DNA of 64,000 bases from Oncomelania hupensis (GCA_036898135.1 CM072511.1:33787639-33851638), one strand, 5' to 3'. Positions 12,217 through 27,223 are shown, numbered from the stretch's first letter. Program-made: numbers and translations. The notes: generated by a model from the letters alone, not told the origin.

Positions 12217-12218
<2 letters not shown>
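9231..12218. other. AT-rich gene-free stretch; GPR155 upstream region
   Basis: This holds the presumed 5' leader and promoter side of GPR155 and long AT-rich DNA. No convincing exon, RNA gene or transposon was found. A CA/GT-rich tract leads into a run of about 20 G followed by GA repeats at 11290-11398. No core-promoter motif can be assigned with confidence. Confidence 0.5.
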
Positions 12219-12287
<69 letters not shown>

Positions 12288-12450
12288 GGATGCTATATAC
12301 TCGCCTTTCCCCAAATCAATTAGGCTCAAAGCGCGGCAATCTGTACCAGCATACACGCTCACCTGTCTCATCCACCATTACACACAAACACAACAAATAC
12401 ACATTCATCGCTCAAACAGGTGGTGCAAAAATCGCTATTGGAAGATGGAA
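12219..12450 (-). repeat. LINE 3' end with (AAT)n tail, minus orientation
   Basis: An (AAT)n tract at 12219-12283 is followed by CTGGATGCTATATACTCGCC and about 160 bases that recur at 41986-42150 beside another (AAT)n tract. Read on the minus strand this is a LINE-type 3' end with an ATT tail. No coding part is attached. Confidence 0.65.
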
Positions 12451-12654
12451 AGAAAATCAAATTTTTATTTTTGAAATTGAAAAGTAACAAAGTAATAATA
12501 ATTTTCTTTGTTGATTCCAAAATACAAGTGACTAATTTCTTTCTGCTAACCTAAAGTAAGAGCTACCTTGAGAAGAAATATATAATCATAATTATATAAT
12601 GTAATTATATTATACATTCAATTACTTCTACTGTTCTAGTCTAGTTCTAACTAG

Positions 12655-12719
<65 letters not shown>

Positions 12720-12720
12720 A
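12655..12720. repeat. (CT)n microsatellite
   Basis: About 55 bases of CT dinucleotide repeat with one interruption, in otherwise AT-rich DNA. Confidence 0.95.
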
Positions 12721-13260
12721 TTTATATACTGGGTTACAGCATGGATTCTTCAGTATAGCTTGTACTTCCATGGTTACAGAAGGAAGATATGCGGCACCAC
12801 ACAGTGAGAGCCACGGATGCTCTAAGTAAACCACAATGGTCTCAGAAAAAAGAAAAAAAAAAAAAAAAAAGACCCCATACGATAAATTTTTGCCATTGTT
12901 TCAATTCTGTAAGTTCACCAAAACACAATTACCCTAGTTGAACACAATAAGATACGAGGAATAAACACTCGATTGCGGCTGATTTCAGTGAAACTGAGAA
13001 CCTAGTATATATCTGGCATCTGCCAGAAACAAAACATGATGATAAAGATTATCCATTGTCATTACGACATTAGCCTAGGTCACAACCATACGGACACAAT
13101 TTCATGAATGCTACAGCAAATTTTTCAGTAAAAATATATTTAAATGCATACCATTATGCGTTCCCTACGAATGACTGTACCACCTGTATGAATTTCAGAT
13201 CCCCTCTGTCAACATTTCTTAAAAAATAAGTGGAGACATGAATAGCACCAACACACCATT

Positions 13261-13320
13261 ATGGCCTCTACGTCCCGCAGGAGATCAAGAGTTGTTTCCC
13301 TTGGCAAGAAGTCGCATAAG
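13261..13320 (+). CDS. Candidate first coding exon of the tetraspanin
   Basis: An ATG in a fair context (ATTATGG) opens 20 codons (MASTSRRRSR, then VVSLGKKSHK) ending in phase 0 at a CATAAG|GTAATT donor. A short basic cytoplasmic lead ending in phase 0 is what the tetraspanin at 26456 needs. Joined directly, TM1 would be only about 15-18 residues, so a further short exon may lie between. The link is inferred from frame, donor and charge only. Confidence 0.35.
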
Positions 13321-13521
13321 GTAATTAGGTCAAACGTTTGCGCACAGGCACATGGAAAGACATGCCGAGATACAGTGTAGGTCGTTTATCGTATAGTTAC
13401 CTATTTATGGGTTTAGTTGTATTGATAAAATAATAACACAAAATATCTTTTCGAAGTTGGCATGACACAGTTGTGGGCAGATATTTGAAATAGTTTCAGA
13501 TTTCCTATAAGTAATGATAAG

Positions 13522-13735
13522 GTGTCCTGTAGCTCGGATCAGTGGATAGTGAGCTCGATCGTTTCCTGTGCCGCAGTTTGCGGGTTCGAACCCCGCGTTG
13601 ATCTCACTTACGTGACTAAGGTGCGAGACTTTTCAGGACCCCGAGGGTTTTCTCCGGGTACTCCGGTTTCCTCCCTCCCTTCAATAATGGTATTGGATGC
13701 AGCCAATCTAAAATTTAAAAAATAAAAAATTGATT
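13522..13735 (+). repeat. tRNA-derived SINE
   Basis: The head has a pol III-like A box (TAGCTCGGATCAGTGG) and B box (GGTTCGAACCC) in tRNA spacing. The body contains TTCTCCGGGTACTCCGG and the end is A-rich (AAAATTTAAAAAATAAAAAA). The CCGGGTACTCCGG core is familiar from SINEs of several marine invertebrates. The tRNA part cannot fold into an intact functional tRNA. Confidence 0.75.
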
Positions 13736-14106
13736 TCTATTGTCACTTCTGTAATAGCGACATTTTCAGATCGACGCGCATTGTGTTTGATTGAAGAAAA
13801 AGCGCGTCATAGCATCCTGTATTATTATTATTATAAAACACCACCATTTACACTTTACATCTTAGATGAGGCATTGTTGATCTGCCTCTTTTGGTATTAA
13901 CGTCCCTCTCTTAAATTTTTTCTGTGAAATTATTCATTTATTTTATATAAGTTTATTGATTGATTGACTGATTTTATACTTTTATTTGTTGGTTTGTTAC
14001 CTTTACTAGGTTTACATGTTGTCTTGTTTTTAAATGCAGAATAGATTTATTATGCGTGTGTATCTGTGTGTGGCTGCGTGTGATCAAGCGCTTTGTGAAG
14101 CATTTT

Positions 14107-14147
14107 ATGTTTGAATTGCGCTATACAAAATAAATTATTATTATTAA

Positions 14148-14219
<72 letters not shown>

Positions 14220-14233
14220 GTTGTTGTTGTTGA
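14107..14233. repeat. (ATT)n then (TTG)n microsatellite
   Basis: Over 100 bases of ATT repeat pass into TTG repeat. The preceding bases (AAGCGCTTTGTGAAGCATTT, then GCGCTATACAAAATAAATT) look like the 3' end of an L2-like LINE, so the tract is probably that element's tail. Confidence 0.85.
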
Positions 14234-14396
14234 TGTTGTTGTTGTTATATGTTATTGTCTAAAGCGGGACTAACTAATTGCCGTGTGCACAGATCGAAAG
14301 TCGTTGGGGCACCCTACATTTTAGATCTAAAAATGTTTCACTCTCGAATCGCTCCAGATACAGTAACTACCATTTATAGGCGCTTGTATCTGGACA

Positions 14397-16621
14397 TTGG
14401 AAGTGACCACGATCTCGTGATGATGTCTTTCCGGCTCCATTTGAAGAGAGTAAATACAGCAAAGTGCACTAGGCTGAAGTTCGACCTGGACAAACTGCAA
14501 GACCCGGAGGTGGCAAAAATATTTCAGGCCACAATTGGAGGGAAATTTGCACCACTGCTTATTTTTGGGGCAGGCGAAGTAGATGTCAACACCATGACCA
14601 ATACCTTCAACTCAGCTGTAACAGATGCCGCCACTGAGATCCTTGGCAAGCACCGACCAAAGAAGAAGCCGTGGATCACACCTGAACTTTTGGATCTGTG
14701 TGATAAACGAAGAGAGTTAAAAAAAGAAAAAGAACACCTCACAGGGAGCTGATGTCTACCGAAAAATCAACAATGACATCCGAAAAGGCATGCGCACAGC
14801 AAAGGAGAACTGGATAGAAGATCAATGCCAGGAAATAGAGAACAATCTGAACAAGAACAACAGCAAGAAGGCCTACCAGACTGTGAAGCGGCTGACAAGT
14901 GTTAAACAGCCCAAAGTCTCCACTATCCAAAGCAAGTCTGGCATTTGCCTTACAGAAGAACAAGAAGTCTTGGACAGATGGACAGAGTACTGCTCTGACC
15001 TTTACAACAATACACCAAATGGAGACCCATCAGTTCTAGCATGTCCCGAGAGCAGAGAAGAAGAAGAAATCCTCCCAATTCTCCGGGAAGAAGTTGAGGC
15101 AGCAGTGCAATCGCTGAAGAAAGGGAAGTCAGCGGGAGTGGACAACATACCAGCGGAACTGCTACAAGCAGGAGGAGAAGCGATGACTGATGCTCTCACC
15201 ATTATCTGTAACAAGATCTGGCAGAGTGGGGAATGGCCTACACCATGGACCCAGTCGCTTGTCATCACTCTTCCCAAAAAAGGTAACCTTCAGGAGTGTG
15301 AAAATTACCGCACCATCAGCCTCATCAGCCATCCCAGCAAGGTCCTCCTGAAAATAATACTCAACAGGTTGAAACCACAAGCTGAACAAATCATAGCTGA
15401 AGAACAAGCAGGATTCATGGCAGGGCGAAGTACCACTGAACAGATTTTCAACCTCAGAATAATCTGTGAGAAATACCTACAGCACCAACAACATCTATAT
15501 CATGTGTTCATAGACTTCAAGAAGGCATTTGACCGAGTCTGGCATGCAGCTCTATGGGCAACCATGAAAGTGTACAACATCAGCCCTAAAATTATAGAAG
15601 TCATCAAAAGCCTGTATGACAAGGCTACCAGTGCAGTCCTCCATAACAGCGTCATCGGGAACTGGTTCAGAACAACAATCGGTGTGCGTCAAGGATGCCT
15701 ACTCTCCCCAACACTCTTCAACATCTTCCTAGAGCGCATCATGTCAGATGCTCTTGCAGATCACGAAGGCACAGTCAGCATAGGGGGCAGAGCAATCTCC
15801 AATCTTCGTTTTGCGGATGATATTGATGGATTGGCTGGAGAGGAACAAGAACTTGAACAGCTTGTACAGAGGCTTGACACCACCTCCAGAGCTTATGGAA
15901 TGGAAATAAGTGCAGAGAAGACCAAAATGATGACCAACAACACCAATGGCATCAACACGGACATCAAAGTACAAGGACAATCCCTCAACACAGTGCACAG
16001 CTTCAAATATTTAGGAGCAATTGTGTCAGACAATGGGTCTCGACAGGAAGTCCTCTCCAGGATCGCACAAACAACTGCTGCCCTGACAAGGTTGAAGCCC
16101 ATTTGGAAAGACAGAACCATCAGTCTACATTCCAAAGTAAGACTGCTGCGCTCTCTGGTCATCTCCATCTTCCTATATGCTTGCGAAGCATGGACCCTCA
16201 CAGCAGATCTCCAACGAAGAATACAAAGCATGGAGATGAGGTGCTACAGAAGACTTCTGTGCATTTCCTATACCCAACACATCACCAACGTTGAAGTCCG
16301 ACAGACCATCACACAAGCCATTGGACAACACGATGACCTGCTCACAGTGGTGAAGAAACGGAAACTCCGATGGTATGGCCACGTCACCAGATCATCAGGC
16401 CTTGCAAAGACCATTCTGCAAGGCACAGTGCAAGGAGGTAGAAGAAGGGGGAGACCGAAAAAGAGGTGGGAGGACAACATTCGAGAATGGACTGGTTTGA
16501 CACTGAGCGAAGCCATGAGGGCTGCTGAGGACAGAGAAAGATGGAGTATGCTGGTTAAGCGATCATCTGTGGTGCCCCTACGACCTTCGGGTTATGGGAC
16601 AGGATAGGATAGGATAGGATA
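14397..16621 (+). mobile_element. RTE-like LINE, 5'-truncated, inserted in a MITE
   Basis: The copy runs from the end of the endonuclease (GSDHDLVM) through reverse transcriptase to a (GGATA)n tail. An 11-base duplication with one mismatch, GTATCTGRACA, borders it at 14386-14396 and 16622-16632, as expected for target-primed insertion. A single extra base in an A-run near 14725 breaks the frame; downstream of it the ORF is intact for 605 codons. Confidence 0.9.
14790..16607 (+). CDS. RTE-like reverse transcriptase ORF (605 codons)
   Basis: Reverse-transcriptase motifs are in order: [16 protein letters not shown] (about residue 115), [12 protein letters not shown] (about 240), [15 protein letters not shown] (about 300) and the catalytic FADDIDG (about 340). 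The C-terminal part ([20 protein letters not shown], then [15 protein letters not shown]) is typical of RTE/Bov-B-like or CFDP2-like elements. Without the frameshift near 14725 the ORF would join the upstream endonuclease end. It copies element RNA at nicked target DNA. Confidence 0.9.
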   Translation: MRTAKENWIEDQCQEIENNLNKNNSKKAYQTVKRLTSVKQPKVSTIQSKSGICLTEEQEVLDRWTEYCSDLYNNTPNGDPSVLACPESREEEEILPILREEVEAAVQSLKKGKSAGVDNIPAELLQAGGEAMTDALTIICNKIWQSGEWPTPWTQSLVITLPKKGNLQECENYRTISLISHPSKVLLKIILNRLKPQAEQIIAEEQAGFMAGRSTTEQIFNLRIICEKYLQHQQHLYHVFIDFKKAFDRVWHAALWATMKVYNISPKIIEVIKSLYDKATSAVLHNSVIGNWFRTTIGVRQGCLLSPTLFNIFLERIMSDALADHEGTVSIGGRAISNLRFADDIDGLAGEEQELEQLVQRLDTTSRAYGMEISAEKTKMMTNNTNGINTDIKVQGQSLNTVHSFKYLGAIVSDNGSRQEVLSRIAQTTAALTRLKPIWKDRTISLHSKVRLLRSLVISIFLYACEAWTLTADLQRRIQSMEMRCYRRLLCISYTQHITNVEVRQTITQAIGQHDDLLTVVKKRKLRWYGHVTRSSGLAKTILQGTVQGGRRRGRPKKRWEDNIREWTGLTLSEAMRAAEDRERWSMLVKRSSVVPLRPSGYGTG

Positions 16622-16859
16622 GTATCTGAACACGCGAACGCCTATGCCTGTGACGCGTCTCCCTTTGGTTACCTAGACGTGTCACAGGCATAGGCGCTTG
16701 CGTGTCCAGATACAAGCGCCTGTGCTACCAACCTTACAATGCATCATTCTGGACCTCCAGCATTCATCGATCACATTCCCGTTTTACAAATTATCTACGG
16801 TTTCTTGATTTCTTGTCAACCGTCAGTCTCTTCAATCTAGCACATTAAATCAATAACAA

Positions 16860-20960
<4,101 letters not shown>

Positions 20961-21515
20961 CTATATGTAATAGTATATAGGGTCCATGGTGTGAGTAGTC
21001 TCCGCTGCTGTTGGTATTCGAGTAAAACCACAGGCTTCAAAGTCTCTTCTTTTGTCACCTTTTTCTAATAAAATATTCTCGTTACTAAAGTTACTAAGGC
21101 AAAAGTTGTTGTTGTTGCACCAATTTTTATTCATCAGATTAACGTAAGTTGTACAAGGCAAAATAAGAGACTCCGAAGCCTGTGGTCTAATAACCGCAAA
21201 ACACGTCACAAAACACGCCACACACCCACACACGCACACCCACACCCACACAAACACGCATCCAACGCAAATGACGTCACTTCCTAAAACATAGCGCGTG
21301 CTCTCATTCTAAATCAACCTCGGGCCTAAACAAAGCAAGCGCACTAATCACTGGTTGCTAGATCATGTGGCGTTTCTAGCCATAGATTAGAAACCTCTGA
21401 TGTGCCGCTGACCCAAAACAAAGATGATCAGTATGAGTCACTACTCATGCAGTAGCAAGGAATAAAAGAAAGAATCTGCATTTGGACTGACTGCGAAGTA
21501 CAACAATGTAGCAAG
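20961..21515. other. Intergenic or intronic stretch without a gene
   Basis: No convincing exon. Two inverted pieces (CCACAGGCTTCAAAGTCTC near 21029 and GAGACTCCGAAGCCTGTGG near 21167) form arms about 120 bases apart, suggesting a small foldback element. A CA-rich tract lies at 21215-21260. Confidence 0.5.
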
Positions 21516-21589
21516 GCATGCAAGTAGGCCTCCTTTATTTTTTTTTTCAACGTGATTATGTCTCATCAGTTTCATTTCAAGGCTCTGTG

Positions 21590-22675
21590 CATTTTCAAGG
21601 CTCTGTGCTTGGCCCTATTCTGTTCATTCTGTACACCTCTCCTCTCTCACGTCTCATTAATTCACATTCTGTCCGCCACGAAATGTATACTGATGACACC
21701 CAACTTAATCACGCTGACCCTCCTTCTAACTACAATCATTTAGTTCAGACCCTTCAAGATTGTGTTACTGAGGTAAAATCTTGGATGTCAAACAACCGTC
21801 TAAAGCTAAACGATAACAAAACTGAGGCCCTTTGTGTTTCTCCGTCATCTGCAGACCCCTCTTCTCTTCCCTCAACTATCACTGTTGGAACTACTTCTAT
21901 TTCTTTTTCTGACACTGTTCGCGATCTTGGTTTTTTTCTCGATCAGGATCTCTCCATGCAGCAACACATTGCAAAAACTTGTCAGATTGCATACATTGAA
22001 CTTAGACACGTAAGCTCCATTCGACAGTATCTCACACAAGAAGCAACAAAAACACTAGTTAGCGCATGCATTCTGTCTAGATTGGATTATTGTAATTTAC
22101 TCCTTGTAGGTTGCACACAGAAAGTCCTTAGAACTCTTCAGCAAGTCCAAAACTGCAGCTAAAATCATCTTCAAAGCACGGAAATCACAGCATTGCACGC
22201 CTCTCTTTCAAGAGCTACACTGGCTCCCAATTGAAAAACGAATTAAATATAAAACCTCATGTCTCTGCTACCACATCATCTCTGGAACTGCTCCTAGCTA
22301 TCTTTCCACACTTTTGACTGTCTATGTTCCTTCTCGGTCTCTCCGCTCCTCTGCAGATGAAAGGATGTTCCGTGTACCAGAATACCACATGGTGAGACAC
22401 GGTGGTAGAGCTTTCAGTTTCTTCTCCGTTCAGACCTGGAACTCGCTACCTCGGTCCGTCCGTCACAGTCCTTCACTAGCGTCTTTTAAAACGAACTTTA
22501 AGACGCATCTTTTTAGAGAGGCCTTTTTTTAAGGCGCCATGAGTGAGTGTTGTTAGTTATTTTCGGTGTTGAGATGTATATGTGGTTGCGTGTTATTGAC
22601 CAATGTACGCATGTTGTGTTTACATTTGTTTGTGTAAAGCGCTTTGTGATTTTGGAAAGCGCTGTATAAATTGCC

Positions 22676-22742
<67 letters not shown>
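21590..22742 (+). pseudogene. Degenerate L2-like LINE, 5'-truncated
   Basis: The frame enters at GSVLGPILFILYTSPL, shows the catalytic box altered to MYTDDTQL, and continues through LSRLDYCN. A frameshift near 22160 is followed by the C-terminal WNSLPRSVRHSPSLASFKTN end at about 22530. The 3' UTR ends GCGCTGTATAAATTGCC and a (TTA)n tail. It is a different, older subfamily from 17119-20136. Confidence 0.85.
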
Positions 22743-23285
22743 TAAAACCACCACAAACACACACACACATACACACACACCCATACAAAATCTCCACCAG
22801 CACTACCACCAGCAACAACAACAAAGAAAAGGAGCAGAAGAAGAAGGTAATATTAGTTACATGAGGGCAAAATTCAGATTGCCTTTTCAGCGAAAGCACA
22901 GTACCCGCAGAAGAGCGCCACCCAGTACTACGTTTAGTATTCTTCCTTATACATCAACACGTACACCAATTTTCTGGGGAGGGGGGGGCGAGAGGGGGGA
23001 GGGGTGTCATTCAACAAGTAAGCTTCTCTAGCTCAGTCATTACTCTGTTCTACGCTTGTTTCACGCGCACTTATATAAACATGTTGATGAAGAATGATGT
23101 TCAACTCTTGTAAAGCGCGTTTTTTCCATGCGATGATAGCATGCGCAGTGCGCTCAGAAATATAAGGAGGGGGGGGGGGAGGTGAAGGGGGTGTGGAAGG
23201 ATGGAGAGGGGAGAGGGGACAGTCTCAGCGGTCAAATAGGAAGGTTTCAGATTGAGGTCTCATCATCATATAATGTATACTAAAA
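22743..23285. other. Gene-free stretch with CA and poly-G tracts
   Basis: A CA-rich tract (22750-22790) and two G-rich runs (22978-23010 and 23168-23220). No exon, RNA gene or clear transposon end was seen. Confidence 0.5.
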
Positions 23286-24475
23286 GTCAAAGACTGCTGC
23301 GCTCCCTTGTCATCTCCATCTTCCTATATGCTTGCGAAGCATGGACCCTCACATCTCTAACGAAGAATACAAAGCATGGAGATGTATGGCGGCCTACTAG
23401 CGCCAAAACCTGATAATTACAATTATCATGTGATAATTACAAATATCATGGGATAATTATAATTATCAAGAGATAATTACAATTATCATTGAAAAATTAC
23501 AAATATGTTCGTGTGATCATGTTTAATTTTCAGTTTTGACTCTATCAATCCGCCTGGAAATGCGCCAAAACTGAAAATTGTAATTATCACATAATAATTA
23601 AAATTTTCACTTGATAATTATAATTTTCACGCGATCATGCTTAATTCTGGTAAGGCGGCTTACTAGCGTCAAAACCTGCAAAACTTACATGTATCAGTGA
23701 TAATTGTAATTAATACGTGTTCTGTGTAATTCACAGTGCACAGTGTTAATTATTAATTTTCAGTTTTGGCCACGCTTTACTAGGGCCAAAACCCCAGGTG
23801 TACTGGGAACAGTGCCGATGCCGCGCACGCGCAGCTTGATATTTATAATTTTCAGTGATAATTGTAATTATCGCTTGATAATTGTAATTATCTCTTGATA
23901 ATTGTAATTATCTCATGATATTTGTAATTATCAGGTTTTGGCGCTAGGAAAGCATGGCAAATACTGATAATTATTAATTAACACTGCGGATTACCGATAT
24001 CTTTGTCAATTACACAGAACACGTGATAATTTCAATTATCTCGTGATAATGGTAACTCTCGGTTTTGGCGCTAGTAGGCCGTCATAGAGATGAGGTGCTA
24101 CAGAAGACTTCTGGGCATTTCCTATACCCAACACATCACCAACGACAAAGTCCGACAGACCATCACACAAGCCATTGGACAACACGATGACCTGCTAACA
24201 GTGGTGAAGAAACGGAAACTCCGATGGTATGGCCACGTCACCAGATCATCAGGCCTTGCAAAGACTATTCTGCAAGGCACAGTGCAAGGGGGTAGAAGAA
24301 GAGGGAGACCGAAAAAGAGGTGGGAGGACAACATTCGAGAATGGACTGGTTTGACACTGAGCGAAGCCATCAGGGCTGCTGAGGACAGAGAAAGATGGAG
24401 TATGCTGGTTAAACGATCATCATTCTGTGGTGCCCCTACGACCTTCGGGTTACGGGACAGGATAGGATAGGAAAG
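23286..24475 (+). mobile_element. RTE-like LINE 3' fragment split by a MITE
   Basis: 23286-23384 and 24087-24475 together are continuous with 16141-16612 of the RTE copy upstream. The last part codes for the C-terminal RTE block (frame from 24090 to 24470), ending in GGATAGGATAGG. The halves are separated by the element 23385-24086. Confidence 0.88.
23385..24086. mobile_element. 702-bp MITE with 26-bp terminal inverted repeats and 6-bp duplication
   Basis: The ends (23385-23410 and 24061-24086) are inverted copies starting TATGRCGGCC with one mismatch. GAGATG borders both sides (23379-23384 and 24087-24092); removing one copy restores the LINE sequence exactly. The interior has about a dozen TGATAATTRTAATTATCA-like palindromes and inner copies of the CTAGCGYCAAAACC end motif near 23655, 23775 and 23934. 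No ORF. The superfamily is not clear from these ends. Confidence 0.88.
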
Positions 24476-24789
24476 GTCTCGTTAATAATAATAAAATTAT
24501 GTTTAAACCAATGTTGCAGACTGATATTTGCTTACCGGGACTCGTTGTTTCTCCCAGAGCTGTCGTGATGTAAGATTACTGCTTTCGGTACCAGTGAAAT
24601 TGCAATAATAATGAAGAAGAAACCGAAGGAGCTTGAGATTCCACAACTTCAACCTCGTCGGGTGTTTCTCGTCTGCGTCAACTGCTTGTTCATAGTAGGA
24701 CACATTTACCGAATAGCTAGAAGTAGTACATTTAAACACAGTCTGAACGAAGGTGATGATGATAGCGGTTAGAAGAAGAAGAAGGAACT

Positions 24790-24965
24790 GACGGTGGTCA
24801 AAGGGATGCTGCTGCTGATGATGATAATGATGATGAGGGGGAGGAGGAGGAAGAAGATGGAGTTCGTCGATGATGATGATGATGATGATGACGATGAAGA
24901 TGATGATGAAGAAGAATTAATTTGGAAGGACAATAATTTTGATGCGCTGATGGTGTTGTTGCTGT

Positions 24966-25038
<73 letters not shown>

Positions 25039-25060
25039 GAGGAGGAGGAGTCCTATCGCC
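24790..25060. repeat. (GAT)n/(ATG)n microsatellites
   Basis: Two GAT tracts, the longer at 24965-25036, with GGA-rich interruptions. They generate long poly-Asp and poly-Met shadow ORFs that are not genes. Confidence 0.95.
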
Positions 25061-25067
25061 GTAGCTC

Positions 25068-25418
25068 AAGTGGTAGAGTGTTCGCCTGGCACACTGATGA
25101 ACCAGGTTCGAATCCCGTGGTGGTCGAAATAAAAGTAGCCATTTTTCACTGTCCATTTTAGCAGTATGATTGCTCTGGTGCACAGGCGCTTGTATCTGGA
25201 CACGCGAGCGCCTATGCCTGTGACATATTATATGCCTATTATAGATAACCAAAGAGATATATTATAGATAACCAAAGGGAGACGCGTCACAGGCATAGGC
25301 GCTCGCGTGTCCAGATACAAGCGCCTGTGCTCTGGTGGTTCAATATTATTTAGATTCCTTCCCGTATGCCATATCGCCAATGGTGGGTGGAGACGTTAAA
25401 CCTCAATGTTCATTCATT
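25068..25418 (+). repeat. tRNA-derived SINE interrupted by a MITE
   Basis: The head has an A box (TAGCTCAAGTGGTAGAGTG) and B box (GGTTCGAATCC). The 3' part (CCATATCGCCAATGGTGGG, then GACGTTAAACCTCAATG) recurs at 31500-31556. The two halves are separated by the MITE 25181-25329. An ATG/GAT tract follows. Confidence 0.78.
25181..25329. mobile_element. 149-bp hAT-like MITE, perfect 44-bp inverted repeats
   Basis: The arms 25181-25224 and 25286-25329 are exact inverted copies beginning CACAGGCGCTTG. CTCTGGTG flanks both ends (25173-25180 and 25330-25337). An 8-bp duplication suits the hAT superfamily. The 61-base centre is AT-rich and holds a short duplicated AGATAACCAAAG piece. A second, split copy is at 14375-16724. 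Confidence 0.9.
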
Positions 25419-25540
25419 CATGATGATGATGATGATAAAGACGATGATGATGATGACGACGATGATGATGATGATGATGATGATAAAAAAGAAGAACAAG
25501 AAGAAGAAGAGGAGGAGGAGGAGGAGGATGATGATGCCAG
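25400..25540. repeat. (GAT)n and GA-rich microsatellite
   Basis: Imperfect GAT repeats followed by GAA/GAG-rich sequence, directly after the SINE end. Confidence 0.92.
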
Positions 25541-25639
25541 ATGAGTGCAGATTTTATGAAGTGTTACTTAACTGTGAGATAAAGTGTGGTCGATACATTA
25601 AAAAAAAAAAAAAAAGGAAAAGAAACAAAGATGGCAGGC

Positions 25640-26060
25640 CATTTTAATGTATTTCCAGATACTCACACACAGCCGAAACTCAACATTAATTTTCTTGACT
25701 TTGTTGTGATTCGTTTTTATTCTAAGGAAACTGAAAACGTGTAATAAGAGCCCACTACATTAATTGGAGAAAAAAAAATCTTTTTAAAATACAGCAGAAA
25801 ACGTATTTAGTAAATGATGACCCACATAACCTTGACTTTGGAGAAAGTGCACAAATGAATTACGTAAAATTCTTAGCAGTAATTACGTTAAAGTACCTGT
25901 ATTGTTAAAAATAATTTTAAAAATCAGTTCAATCATTCTTAAGATATTGCAAAAAAAATGTGTTTTGAACAAAAAGGTGAAATTTGGAGTGACTGATCGA
26001 CTTAACCAACAACAAGACTGTCACTGAATGATTGGCCATGAGTTAAATTACAATGTTGAT
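25640..26060. repeat. Dispersed repeat shared with 4741-5080
   Basis: Blocks such as GAGAAAGTGCA, GTAAAGTA..TGCACTGT or close variants and TGTTTTGAACAAAAAGG occur in the same order at 4741-5080. Family unknown; no coding capacity. Confidence 0.6.
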
Positions 26061-26455
26061 TTTTTTTCTATGCAGGTACGGTAACTACTACTCTGCTTTA
26101 TAGTTGCACTGTCTCAAAGATCAAGGTCGCCGCAGTCAACCATTTTCTAAACACGTTTTGCCCTATATCTCCAATATGTTGAACCGATTTTGATCATTTT
26201 AATGTAGGGTGCACAAGGTTCAGATAGTGGTCATTCCGTCCACATTCTTAATTTTTAGTTGTTTAGGATAAAACCGAGTGAGACAGAACAGCTCCACGAA
26301 AATTAACACGTTTGAAAATGCTTAGTTTTAGCTAATTATGCGAGAGTCTCAAAATGCGTTTGAATGGCTTGCCCTCTTGTTCTTATATTTAATTTGTGAT
26401 AACACTGAATTTTTGGATAGGCTATAATGTCCACAGTTTTGTTGAACATTTTCAG

Positions 26456-26656
26456 ATCTCTGGAATAGCGGGATTTGTGATTGCTGTGGCACTGAGGCTT
26501 ACTGCTAGCACACATTTTATGAAAAAGGCGTTGTTTTGGGGCGAACTCTATAAAATGTACAGCATAAACATCTTTTACATCAGTGCCATCTGCTTTTTCG
26601 TCTCGCTCTGCGGCTGTTGTGGTTCTCTCTTCTACATCAGGCCATTGTTGGCAATG
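26456..26656 (+). CDS. Tetraspanin exon: TM1 end, small loop, TM2
   Basis: Acceptor ATTTTCAG|ATCTCT and donor GCAATG|GTCAGT, 67 codons, phase 0 at both ends. It encodes [15 protein letters not shown], a short loop with FWGELYKMY, then TM2 ending [14 protein letters not shown]. The CCG after TM2 is a tetraspanin hallmark. Confidence 0.87.
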
Positions 26657-26956
26657 GTCAGTCCAATCTTCTTTGTTGGATAGCCAACTTCAGCCTTTTG
26701 AAGAAACTTGATGATGATTATGATGATGATGATTATGATGATGATGATGATGACAATGGGTGGGATGATGGTAGTGATGATGATGATGATGATGATGATG
26801 ATGAGGACGAGGAGGAGGAGGAGGAGTAGAAAGAGGGTGAGGATGGAGATTAAGATGAAAATGCACAACCGAAGGAGGGAATTATGGTGCTGATGATGAG
26901 ATTGGTGATAATGATAATGACAACTGTAGCTATAACTGGTTTTCTTTCTTCTACAG

Positions 26957-27020
<64 letters not shown>

Positions 27021-27120
27021 GTAGTAGTAGTAGTAGTAGTAGTAGTTCAATAGCTGTAAAGCTCTGAAAACTATTGTTTTGGCATTATTATTTTTTTTAA
27101 AATAATAATTATTAATATTA

Positions 27121-27184
<64 letters not shown>

Positions 27185-27223
27185 CATTATTATTGTTAAT
27201 ATTATTATTATTATTGATATTGA

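Larger units (their letters stand above)
14375..16724. mobile_element. hAT-like MITE split by an RTE LINE
   Basis: 14375-14396 carries the left end (AGGCGCTTGTATCTGGACA) of the MITE that is complete at 25181-25329. The rest of the MITE, including the right arm ending CAAGCGCCTGTG, is at 16622-16724. CTACCATT before it (14367-14374) and CTACCAAC after it (16725-16732) are an aged 8-bp target duplication, six of eight matching. Confidence 0.82.

Noticed and set aside
14249..14396. N-terminal part of the RTE protein
   Set aside because: This frame is MITE and unrelated sequence fused by chance to the truncated LINE, as the target duplications at 14386 and 16622 show.
25068..25135. tRNA gene
   Set aside because: Head of a SINE interrupted by a MITE; the 3' part recurs at 31500-31556.
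24794..25252. Poly-Asp, poly-Met and poly-His ORFs
   Set aside because: They are readings of GAT repeats in different frames; no flanking conserved sequence.
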